DNA from: Phlyctochytrium arcticum
Lineage: Eukaryota > Chytridiomycota > Chytridiomycetes > Chytridiales > Chytridiaceae
Direction: 5' to 3'
DNA length: 64,000 nt
Assembly: GCA_025602905.1 (NCBI GenBank)
Contig: JAHLKI010000030.1
Coordinates: forward strand, 124,001-188,000
Both the position numbers and the translations under genes were made by a program. This document shows positions 1 to 10,229 of this stretch, in pieces. Position 1 is the stretch's first letter; each line of letters starts with the position of its first letter. The notes under the pieces are model-generated. The model made no database searches. It was not told the origin of the DNA and saw only the letters and a program-made list of their open reading frames with translations.

Positions 1-3000
1 TTTCGAAGTCAGACTCTTTGCGACGGTTGACAATGGCGCCGCTCAAGTAATTGACTTCCTTGGTCAGTGTCACATGTTGGTCTTCAATGTCATGCAGCCT
101 CGTAATCAAAATGTTGACATCGTCCAGCATCCGTTTGGGCAAGCTTCCGTGTTTATTGACATCATTTGTTTGCAGAGACCGGACAAAATCATCCTGGCAA
201 GCTATGAGGTCTGAAACTGTGATTTGGTAATCCCCTACAGCCGTCACAACGTGGGCCGCAACCGCGCGAATGTCTGATAGACCATTGCTGCTGGAACTCC
301 CGGTCACCGACGGCCGTTTGACTGGTCGCCGCGTCCGTTCTTTATTTGATGCATTTAGTCCATTCCGCCCACCAGCCCGATGAGCGTCTTGCTCATCATC
401 CGCTTCATAGGTATCAGCATAGGTATCAGTGGTATGGCCATCCCTGTACGGACCGCGCTGCTGTTGCTGCAGCTGCAGTAACTGTGTTGTCTTGACTTCC
501 AAATCCCGTCGCAAATTCGCCACATCCTCTCGCAGCAGTTCTCGTTCTTTGACAGCTCGGTCCAGCTCGTTGGCATGGAAAGATTGAGTATCCTCCAAAG
601 AGTCTTGCAGGCTTTTACAGGCTCGGCGCTCCTCCTCAAGCAATCCCGCAGAACGTTCCAGTTCACCATGTAATTCGTCAATACGGGTACTATATTCGTC
701 CATTCGCTTTTGTAAACCCTTTTCTCGAGACACGAGAGTCTCGATTTCCGCATCCCGGTCACGGATTCTGGCTTCATAATCGTTACGGAGTTCGTGCGTG
801 GATGATTCCAATGCAGCAAGTTGCTTTTGGAGAGCTTGAACCATGAGCGTGGTGCTATCACGCTCATCAATGGCCGATTTGAGCTGGCTGTCCAATGTTT
901 CAGATCGGGTTTGTGAATCGGACAAACTATTCTGCAGGTTGTTGAGTTCGATTAATTTGGCTTCGTACTCTTCACGCAACGCGTCGAGTTCGATGGCATT
1001 TTCGTCCAGAGCTGTTTTAAGTTCCGCATTACGGTCCCAAGCTTCTTGCTTTGCATCGGCCGCCTCTTTTGCAGTGATTGCCAACCTGGACTCTGCCTCC
1101 TGCAGCTTGTGGGTGATCTCAGCGACATGACGTTCTGTCTCCGCCATTCGCTGCTTATATTCCAGTTCCGCATGCTGGAGGCTCTCGCGTTCGGCCGTGA
1201 CCGTCGCCAAATCAGATTCAACGGCTGCAACCCGCGTTTCCAATTCTATTTTCCGGGACATTAATCCCGCAACCTCTTCTCCCAATTGCAGAGAGCGCTC
1301 TTGTTCCGCACTCAACCGGTCCTGGGCGTCAGTCACGGTTGTCCGAAGCGGTTCCACCTCCGTCTCTTTATACTGCGAAAACTGTGATTGCAAGTCGTCC
1401 AAAGACTGCTGTAAACTCCTACAAGTCTGACGTTCCTCATTGAGCAGTCGTACAGTATCGTCCAGTTCAGCACGGGTCACGTCTACACGCGTACTGTACT
1501 CTACAATCTGAGCGTCCAACTCCTTCTTTTGCGAGCTGATACTTTCAAGCTGCAAATCACGGTCGTGCAGTTTAGACTCATACTCGTCGTGTAAAGCATG
1601 TGTCGCTTCTTCCATCTCAGCGAGATGTTCTTGTAAGGTCTGTACAGTTTGTGAGCCGCGATCCCGCTCCTGAATCGATACTTTGAGCTGATTTTCCAAT
1701 GCTTCACATCGCGTTTGCGAGTCGGACAGCAGGTTTTGCACGTTATTAAGCTCGACTAATTTGGCTTCATACTCTTCACGTAACGCGTCGAGCTCAATGC
1801 CATTTTCGTCCAAGGCTGTCTTCAGTCCGGCGTTGCGGTCCCAAGCTTCTTGCTTGGCCTCAGCCGCGTCCTGTTCAGTAGTCGCCAGCCTGATCTCTGC
1901 CTCGTGCAACTTTTGGGTAGTTTCAGTGACCTGACGCTCCGTCTCCGCCACTCGCTGCTTATATTCCACTTCGGCATGTTGAAGACTCTCGCGTTCGGCC
2001 GTGACCGTCGCCAATTCGGATTGCAAGGAGGCAATCCGCGTTTCCGATTCCGTTTGACGGGAGAGTAGTCCTGCTAACTCGTCCTCAAGTTGTGCAGAGC
2101 GTTGCTGTTCCGCATTCAATTTGTCCTGGGTTTCGGCCACCGTTGCCCGAAGAGGTTCCACCTCCGTCTCTTTGTACTGCACAAGTTTTGATTGTAAGTC
2201 GTCTAAAGACTCTTGCAGGCTCCTGCATTTCGAACGTTCCTCATCAAGCAGCCGTGCGGAAACCTCTACACGAGTACTGTAGTCCGCAATCTGGGCGTCC
2301 AACTCGTTCTTTTGCGAGTTCAGACTTTCGAGCTGCAAATCACGGTCATGCAGTTTAGCCTCAAACTCGTCGTGCAACGCATGTGTTGCTTCCTCCGTTT
2401 CGGCAAGATGTTCCTGTAAAGTTTGAACTGTTTGTGAGCTGCGATCACGCTCCTGGATCGACACTTTGAGTTGATTGTCCAATGCTTCACACCGAGTTTG
2501 CAAGTTACTGAACTCGACCAATTTGGCTTCGTACTGTTCACGTAATGCGTCCAGTTCAATGCCACTTTCCTCCAAAGCTGCCTTAAGTCCGGCGTTGCGG
2601 TCCCAGGCTTCTTGTTTCGCCTCAGCCGCGTCTGTTTCGGCGGTGGCCAACTTGGTCTCGGTCTCGTGCAATTTCTGGGTAATTTCAGAAACCTGCCGCT
2701 CTGAATCCACTATTCGTTGCTTATATTCCACTTCAGCATGTTGTAGACTCTCGCGTTCGGCCGTTAGCGTGGCCAACTCAGATTGCAACGACGTAATTTG
2801 CGTTTCTGATTCCGTTTGACGGGAGAGTAGTCCCGCTACCTCTTCCTGAAGTTGTGCAGAGCGTTGCGTTTCCGCATTTAACTTGTCCTGGGTTTCAGCC
2901 ACGGTCGCCCGAAGAGGTTCCACCTCCGTCTCTTTGTACTGCGCAAGCTGTGATTGTAAGTCTTCCAAAGACTCTTGTAGACCCCTGCAAGTCTGGCGCT

Positions 3001-5301
3001 CTTCATCAAGCAGCTGTGCGGAATCCTCTATACGGGTATTGTATTCCGCAATCTGGGCATCCAACTCGTTCTTTTGGGAGGTCAGACTTTCCAGCTGCAT
3101 ATCACGGTCATGCAGTTTGGACTCATACTCGTCGTGCAACGCATGGGTCGCTTCTTCCGATTCAGCTAGGTGCTCTTGTAGACTTTGAACCGTTTGTGAG
3201 CTGCGATCACGCTCCCTAATGGCAGATTGAAGTTGATCATTCGAAATCTCCCATTGGGCTTGCATGTCAGAGAGCGTTTTCTGCAATGTATCCAATTCGA
3301 GTGATTTGGCTTTGTACTGTTCACGTAATGAGTCGAGTTCTGTGGAAGTTTCTTCCAATGTTGCCTTGAGTTCGGCATTGCGGTCCGACTCTTCCTTTGC
3401 ATTAGCCGCGTCCTCCTCGGTGGATGCTAATTTGACCAATGCTTCCTGCAGCTTTTGGCCGAGGTCGTTGGCCCGATTCTCCACCTCAGTCTCTCGTCGC
3501 TTGTAATCATTTTCGCGTTGCTTGTATTCAATTTCCCGTTGCTTGAACTCATTTTCCGCAGTCAGAAGATTATTACGCTCGGCTGCCACCGCTTCTAGGT
3601 CAGGCTTCAATGAAGCGACCTGCGATTCCAAATCTTTTCGAATGGCATGTTGATCTGCTACTTCTTCCTGGAGTTGTGACGAGCGCTGGTCTTCCGCGCG
3701 CAAGTTTTCTTGAAGTTCAGCCACGGTTTTCCGAAGCGATTCAAGCTCATTCTCGTCATACTGCGAAAACTTTGACTGCAAGTCATCCAAAGAATCTTGC
3801 AAGTTTTTACAGCTCTGACGTTCTTCTTCGAGCATTCCTACGGTATCTTCCAGCTCAGCACGGTATCCGTCTATGCGAGTGCTGTATTCATCGAGCTGAG
3901 CATCCATCTCCTTCTTCTGCGAGATTAGACTTTCAAGCTGCAAGTCACGGTCACGCAGCTGATGTTCATATTCATCGTGCTGGACACGCGTTGCTTCCTT
4001 CAATTTAGCTAATTGCTCTTGCAAAATTTGTTCTGTGACAAAACCATGAGCTACCGGACTCATCTCCTTCTTTTGCGAGTTTAGAGCCTCCTTCTTTTGC
4101 GAGTTTAGAGTTTCAATCTGCAGGTCACGGTCATGCAGCTGCTTCTCGTATTCCTCGTGCAGGGCACGCGTTGCGTCCGCCATTTTCGCTAGTTGCTCAT
4201 GCAAAGTTTGATCTGTGACAGAAGTACGATCTCCCTCTTCCATCTCCTTCTTCTGCAAGTTTAGACTTTCAATCTGCAAGTCACGCTCATGCAGCTTTTT
4301 TTCATATTCTTCGTGCAGTGCATGCGTTGTTTCCTCCAATTTAGCTAGTTGCTCCCGCAACGTTTGATCTGGGACAATACTATGATCTCCCTCCTTTTGA
4401 TGTTGTCCAAACAAGTCACGTTCCCTTTGCAGCGCAGACAAGGACTGTTCCATGCTTGCCAACTGTTGACTTTGAAGCTCATGGTCTGCGCGCAACTTGT
4501 CAAGCTCGGCAACAGTCGCCTGCAAGGCGTTCTTAGCTTCACGCTCTCGGTCCGAGGCTTCCTGCTTTGCAATTGCAAGCTGTGCAAGTGCGTCATGAAG
4601 TTGGTCAGCAAGCTCAGCGGCGCGATGCTCGACATCCGTCTCGTGTTGCTTATCCACGTTTTCGACATCAGCTAGCTGGTCGCGTTCGGATTTCACACTC
4701 GTTAAAGCGGATTCTAGAGACGCGCAATGGGCCTCCAGTTCCTCTTGATGGGAAAGTAGCCGGGCAGCTTCTTGCTGGGATTGATTGAAACGTTGTTGTT
4801 CCGCGCTCAGATCTCCTTCCAGTTGCGATATGGTATCGTTGAGTGAAGCTAGTTCTTGCTTCAATGTGTCAACTGCCTGTTCAAGTTGACCCTCATGCGC
4901 ACTACGTGTTTCAAAATCCCTCTGCATAATGGCGAGCTTTCGTTGAAGAGATCTGAGTGGGTCAGAGCGGATCCCGATTGACGTTACAGATCTAAGATGC
5001 AGCATTAGAGGTAATGTAAACCCATGATGTGAGAGCACGCGTACCTGTCATCGGCAAAGCTACCTGCGGACATGATACTATCCGTCCGTGGTCTTGATTG
5101 TAGCGACGGGTCAAGGGAAATATTATCGAGAGATGCATCTGGAGAGGTGGCAACCGAGTCTGTAGGCGACCTGGGAGCACCCTCACTGGGAGCTGTGCTG
5201 GCCGGTCGGGATTGCTTGGTTCGTTGCCTTTGAGTTTGATACTTCTGGAGCTTCTTCTTTGCGGCAGCGAGCTTTTGCTCGCGCACAGCGGCGCTGTACA
5301 T
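1..5301 (-). CDS. Golgin (GM130-like) coiled-coil protein, 3' end outside the window
   Basis: The gene starts at 5301 and runs off the left edge. Exon 1 (5045-5301) encodes a basic start, MYSAAVREQKLAAAKKKLQ, like the N-terminus of golgin A2/GM130, which in animals binds the vesicle tether p115, then a Ser/Pro-rich linker. A 53-nt intron (4992-5044, GT...AG on the minus strand) joins it to a long exon (1-4991). I translated the first part of that exon and found it open and heptad-like, rich in Glu, Gln, Leu and Arg (QRKLAIMQRDFETRSAHEG near its start); the rest looks coiled-coil from its composition. The coiled coil contains diverged internal repeats of about 254-268 residues. Expected role: a rod-like Golgi tether. 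The GM130 assignment rests on the short N-terminal motif and overall architecture. The C-terminus, where a Golgi-binding domain would lie, is not visible. Confidence 0.75.
1182..2775 (-). repeat. Diverged long tandem repeats inside the golgin gene
   Basis: A landmark string around ctctcgcgttcggccgt recurs at about 1182, 1986 and 2752. The spacings are 804 and about 762 bp, both multiples of three (268 and 254 codons). Neighbouring stretches recur in the same order, such as the block around tcttgcaggctcctgcattt and that around gagctgcgatcacgctcc. This points to duplication of a 250-270-residue rod segment, followed by divergence and in-frame indels. A much shorter 24-bp tandem duplication lies near 4063-4110. 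Confidence 0.7.
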
Positions 5302-6188
5302 CTTGAAGACAGCTGCACTATTGCACCGTTATATTGCTGACCGACGCTGCTTTTGTCGTGATTGCGGCGATTTTGACAAACGATATTCTGAACGATAATT
5401 GCCCGTTATGGGAAATGCCCGCTATTATGCGGATCACGTGTGGCCTTCTGTGAGTGTGAGGTGAGAATCCGGAGAATTTTGGGGATCTTGGCCTCAAAAT
5501 CCCTTGAAAAATCAGGATCTAAAATCCTCCGGTGTGGTAAATTTAGTATAAACCCCGGAAGTTTTTGCCCCTAATTCATCAAATTTGCTTTAATTTCGTC
5601 TTAGAATACCCTCGAGTCGAGTCAGTCGCGGGATTGCTCCAACGATTTTAGGTTTCCAACTGGACGCACGTAATCATTTCGACCTTTACACACATCCTTT
5701 TCCGATAAGTATGTAGATCTTAGTTCTAGTGTCCAAAAATATGCCATTTGCAATGCAAGTCTAAATCACTCTGTAATGCTTCCTACCCTGCGTTGCATTG
5801 TCATATTTGTGGAACGGTTTGCACACTCGAGCAAGTATGGAAATACTTTGATTCTGACTTGAAGATCATAGCGACGAAGTGAGACCTTTTCTCAAAAATG
5901 AAGTGGAGGAGCAAATAAGCAAACATTGCAGAAATTTGTCAAATGAGACAGGTGTTAAAGCTGAATATTAGTTCTCCCGCAGCCGCACTGGTGTCTCCCG
6001 ACGTCTTCGGCGTCTTCGCCTATCAAGTTTCAACTGTCTTTTCGCTCACTCCTTATTCCAGCCAGCAGAGAAACTCCCCTCCGTAGCACACAACCTATTG
6101 TACCAGCTGGCACTTTTCCAGCAAAACTCCCCTCCGTACGCGTAGCCGACTTTTCACACCCAACCTGCACAGCACCATCTCCCAGTCA
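5302..6188. other. Intergenic, divergent promoters of golgin and first Crinkler-like locus
   Basis: No convincing coding sequence on either strand. The stretch separates two divergently oriented genes, so it should hold both promoters. It has an AT-rich segment with a TATA-like run near 5545-5555. Closer to the right-hand gene is a pyrimidine-rich stretch (about 6030-6180) that loosely resembles the region just before the related gene at 10230. Confidence 0.5.
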
Positions 6189-6986
6189 GTGTTAGATTTC
6201 GCTACTACCACTCGCTTGCCGCCCTTGACGAGGTACGCTCTTCACACAGGATCGACAACGACAAACCCAGCGAAACCGCGGACCGATCTGAACGTTTTTA
6301 CCCAATGGACAGACTTCAACGACATCGTTCTCGGAAAACGACCCTTCCTTGACAACCACATAATGCAAGGGGGAATTTCGACAGTTGCTCGTCGCAGCCA
6401 CGTCGGGGATGAAGCAGACGTTTTGTCAAAAGCCGACCAACATCTCCATGATGTCTTGGAAGACATCTTGCAATCGCTGGGTCTTCCAGATTACTGGTTT
6501 CGCAATATCGGCGGGAGCGAAACCATCGGAAGCCCAGACAAAATATTCTATCAACGTCCCGCTACAAATCCCATGCTTACCATCGAATTTAAGACATCCT
6601 GGGGCTTTCCTCGCTTGAATGACCCAGTTGCCGCATACCACGCCGAGACAAACCTAGAAGGCAAAATCCATCGTGCCATTAATCAGATGTATGGGTACAT
6701 GACCTTTAACCACACCCGATACGGCGTATTGACAACATACGATAACACATATTTCTTAAAACGTGTGTATTCCGAGCTTGGGGGACACCTGGAAGTTTCC
6801 GGCCCCTTCACATTTGACAGCGCGAATCCATACACCGTTATCGAAGCCTATACAACCTTGCTACTACTCACCATCGAAGACTGGTTTTACGTGTCGCCCC
6901 CCTCGAGTGCATCCTCCCTCTCGGCCCAATAACTCTGCGAATCTCCCATTACCAACAGATCCTTACACTTTGACCAATGTGAAACT

Positions 6987-7007
6987 CCCCCCCCCCCCCC
7001 CCCCCCC
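6987..7007 (+). repeat. Poly-C tract (21 C)
   Basis: Uninterrupted run of 21 cytosines at the point where copy A loses similarity to the intact nuclease-kinase gene. In the copy A frame it would encode polyproline. Homopolymer length may be affected by sequencing error. Confidence 0.85.
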
Positions 7008-7103
7008 TCACTGCGATCATCGTCAGTGAAGATAGGAGTTGTTGCAGTATAGCTATGCTCTTCGTCTGTCAGTAAGGGATGTTTGATGCTATAGCGTTGA
7101 CAT

Positions 7104-8388
7104 TTGCTGAAGGCGGATATGCTCTTCGACAATCAGTCAGGGACGTTCTATTGCCTTAGCTCAACGTTTGCTGTCGCAGGATGTGTTCAAGTCATACTGT
7201 CAGGGACGGGTGAATATCATCGCCGTTTACAGTTGACAGCTTTACGCAAGTTTACCCGCCGGCTAATCAATCTGCCGGACAGCAACGCAACAACAACCGT
7301 GGGAATACTGCGGCGACCAGAAGTAGACAAAATCAAGCAACGGCGCAAAATCTGGAGTTGGAACAGTCGCAGGAATAGTTGCAACAACAACATAATGAAG
7401 ATTCATGTGCTCATGAACCAATGGTACAACAAATTGAAATGCACCAGATGTTACATCCCTGAACCATTGAGACACTTTCTTTACGCCAAACACCACGACG
7501 AATTGCTTACTGGTGGACACAGTGGATTACGACGAACATTGGGACGATTCCTTAACCACTATTACTGGCCGAAAATGGAAAACGATGTCTTCCGCTATGT
7601 AAAAACTTGTCCTCAATGTCAACAGTATCGGAATCCCCAACATTTTGGCTTACTCCGCCCCATTCCTGTCTTGAGTCGTCGCTGGCACACCGTTGGTTTC
7701 AATATTACATCAATGCCGTCCACCACAGACGTCTACGGAATCAAACATGATGCATTGCTGGTTGTAACAGAATACCTGTCAGGACGCGTCGTCCTCATCC
7801 CAACGCACCAAAAAGCAATGGCCGAATGATTGCTCAGCTCTCCCTTGAACACGTCTTCAAGATTTTTGGAATGCCGTTTGTTTTTATTTCCGACAGGGAA
7901 CCTCGTGCCAATTCCGAGTTTTTCAAGCTTTCGAACGACTACTGGGCATCCACCACGAATTCGCCACCGCCCGACATCAACAGACGGATGAAAAATGCGA
8001 ACGTATGATTCAAACCGTCAAGGCGATCCTGAAACCATATCTGCACTACAGTGGCAACAACTGGGTCCGTTTATTACCATTCGTCGAGTTCAACATCAAC
8101 AACACCCGCAACAGCACAGGATTTACCCCGTTCGAAATTGATGGCGTTTACATTCCCAACGTCCCTCTGCCGTATTTACCGACCACTTATCTTCCGTTAA
8201 AACGACCTCTGGAAAAGAAAGACACCATCGACGATGCCGAATCTAAGGCGGAAAATCAAGAACCCACACTGAGCATGCAGCTCGTCCAAGGTTCACCATC
8301 GCCGATGCCGAATCCAACGATTTTGCCGGCGCTATCAACCACCGACAAATCAAAGGCGGATGTAAGAGTAAGAGGAGTTGGCTTTTAG
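7104..8388 (+). mobile_element. Decayed Ty3/gypsy-type retrotransposon integrase fragment
   Basis: The stretch encodes an integrase zinc-binding domain with the HHCC pattern: His in KHHDELLTGGHSG, then CPQCQQYR. The degenerate catalytic core follows. Hallmarks of the D,D,E core are recognisable: DALLVVTEYLSG, SDREPRANSEFF (second Asp kept) and RHQQTDEKCERMIQTVK (catalytic Glu kept), then the typical WVRLLPFVEFNINN motif. The first catalytic Asp position reads as Gly (VGFN for the usual DF). The frame is broken at about 7829 and again near 7940, so no active enzyme is expected. No gag, protease or reverse transcriptase remains, and I see no convincing LTR pair. It lies inside copy A of the nuclease-kinase gene. 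Confidence 0.85.
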
Positions 8389-8641
8389 GGGTTTATCAAG
8401 TTTACCGCTTCTTTGGATTCTCCACCTGTCAGAACTAATTCCCGAATTCCCTTCTGTCCCTACACCTGTCAGTTCCCCCATAAATCCTCATATTTAAAGA
8501 GCAGTTGGAATCTCCCCCGTAGTAGTTTAGGATTCAGAAATAAAAGACTTCACCTACCAATTCTACAACAGCCGCACCGGCTGTCTTCGAAACCCCGCCT
8601 GTCATTGCTGTAAATCGTACCAAACTTTTCAGTTTACAAAA

Positions 8642-8930
8642 ACTTCTGGTATGTGACGAGTGGATTATTTATGCCCAGGCCTGGTACTTATGTATGTACC
8701 TTTCGCGATATAGAGTTGCCAAAGGAGGAGCTAAGATCTGTGAGAAAAATCGCGTGCCGCAGCAACATGGCGGGTGCTGGCATTTGCATATAAAAGCAGC
8801 CTGTCCCCAAGTCCCCCCCCCCGCTGTTTTTCCACTCCAATCAAAATAACGACTTCCGGTATGTGAGAAGTGGTTTCTTTATGCCAAGACCTGGTACTTA
8901 TGTGTATACCTTTCGCGATGTAGATATGGC
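8642..8930 (+). repeat. Pair of direct repeats of about 79 bp
   Basis: The segment 8642-8720 recurs at 8852-8930 with an offset of exactly 210 bp and scattered substitutions. Both include ctggtacttatgt, then acctttcgcgat. The spacer holds a TATA-like catataaaag (8787-8797) and a C(10) tract (8813-8822). The second repeat ends right at the large poly-C tract. It could be a remnant of an element end or LTR, or a local duplication. Confidence 0.65.
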
Positions 8931-8934
8931 AGAT

Positions 8935-8957
8935 CCCCCCCCCCCCCCCCCCCCCCC
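8935..8957 (+). repeat. Poly-C tract (23 C)
   Basis: A second long cytosine run, followed by a Pro-rich C/A-biased stretch of about 180 bp that leads into the kinase half of copy A. Together with 6987-7007 it brackets the integrase-containing insertion. Confidence 0.85.
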
Positions 8958-9833
8958 ACCACCACTCCACCACCAAGAAACCCCCCACTGGACCCCACAC
9001 CAAGCGCCGCCAGCGCAGGCATCGCCCCCGTCGCAACCAAGGAGGGCACCCCACCGGGCACCACCGGACCCCACACCACCAACAAACTCCCCACCACCAA
9101 CAAACCCTCCACCGGACCCCCTACCAAGCACCGCCAGCGCAAACATCGCGGTCCTCGATTTTGTCAAAAAATGCGACCGAAGCCACACTAGGGTGATTGT
9201 CCGTGGAACGTACTTGGATGCACCGGTCGTCTTCAAAATCGTTGACGAAACCAAACATTCCGATCAAGCCGCAGCGCTCGACAGGGAAGTACACCATTAT
9301 CTTGTGAATGTATGTGGCCTTGTTGCGTTGCATTATATATCATTTAGAGTCTCACCTTTTTGTCAGACACCAAATCAAAGAACCACAAAGTTAAGCGACT
9401 TGTGTGTTTGGACGATGTAAGTATACCATATTCTCACGGACGCATCTATCTGAATGCTTGTGGAAGAAGGTCCCTGCAAGGTCATGCCATTCCGCGGGTA
9501 ATTGCCTATGTCCGGGTCTGGGGCATGCTGCGCATACTCGTTTTAGAAGATTGTGGGGAGAAGGTTGAGACCGTAATCCAGCAGCCGAACGCCAATGTGG
9601 AGGAGCCGAGGGCAGCGTGCTTTAATTGCCTAACACTTGTTCAGGGTGAAGGCGTTACCCACCAAGACGCCCGTTTGGCCAACTTCGTGGTTTCCAGCAA
9701 TGGAGACGTTCGAATCCTGGACTTTGAGCTGGCAGAGCCCACAACGCCAGATAAGGAAGAGGCGGACCGACGGACCTTGCTTTTCGTCCTTTTCTTGTTA
9801 GGACGTAAGATGGACAAAAAACCGCGTTTTTAA

Positions 9834-10229
9834 CTAGTGAACCGGTGACTACCCTTATTAACTTGTGTTTCACATTGGCTCCCCATTGTCAAAATATATT
9901 TACTTGCTGCCCAGTTCGTCACCTTCCTGGTCCTGTTCCCTTTCTGGACCTTAAAAATATAAACCAGAGCTTTTCCCTCGAAGGCACCGGCTCACCGGGG
10001 CACTAGTTATGGTATGTGCTTGGTGAATCCTCTGCTATATATATATATGTTGCGCCGCACCGGACCGGGACCGCCGCACGCCGAGGTCACGTGTAATTTC
10101 GGTATCTCCGACAGACTCCGACTCTCCAGCAACTCTCCGCCGCAACTTTTCATATACTAGGTCAGTAACTCCAGACCGATTTTCCTTCGGTAAAACTTCC
10201 CTCGTACGCTCAACCCACCAACCATCGCC
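9834..10229. other. Intergenic between the two nuclease-kinase copies
   Basis: No coding sequence supported. It contains a TA-dinucleotide run at about 10034-10047. A pyrimidine-rich 60-bp leader precedes the ATG at 10230, and its aaaacttccctcgtacgc resembles the leader of copy A at about 6122-6139. It presumably carries the promoter of the downstream gene. Confidence 0.5.

Larger units (their letters stand above)
6189..9833 (+). pseudogene. Broken Crinkler-like nuclease-kinase gene (copy A), split by an insertion
   Basis: The left part (6189-6932) is an open frame of 247 codons matching the nuclease-like half of the intact gene at 10230. It keeps a PD-(D/E)XK signature: SPD, fifteen residues, then EFK. 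The right part (about 9145-9833) matches the kinase-like half of that gene: VVFKIV for the ATP-site Lys, a DREV segment for the helix-C Glu, HQDARLANFVV for the catalytic loop. The DFG triplet reads DFE. Between the halves, where the intact copy has a Ser/Pro linker, the sequence enters a poly-C tract (6987-7007), then about 1.9 kb of unrelated DNA including an integrase fragment, then another poly-C tract (8935-8957). The kinase half also seems to need two splices (about 9314-9385 and 9418-9480). The nuclease-like half could still be expressed alone. I infer a pseudogene from the frame breaks and insertion. Confidence 0.75.

Noticed and set aside
7104..8388. Active retrotransposon
   Set aside because: Two frame breaks, loss of the first catalytic Asp position, no reverse transcriptase and no LTR pair.
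8863..9420. Long Pro-rich or Gly-rich open frames around the poly-C tract
   Set aside because: They arise from the C/A-biased repeat; the same DNA gives Gly-rich frames on the other strand. Only the kinase-like part after about 9145 has family support.
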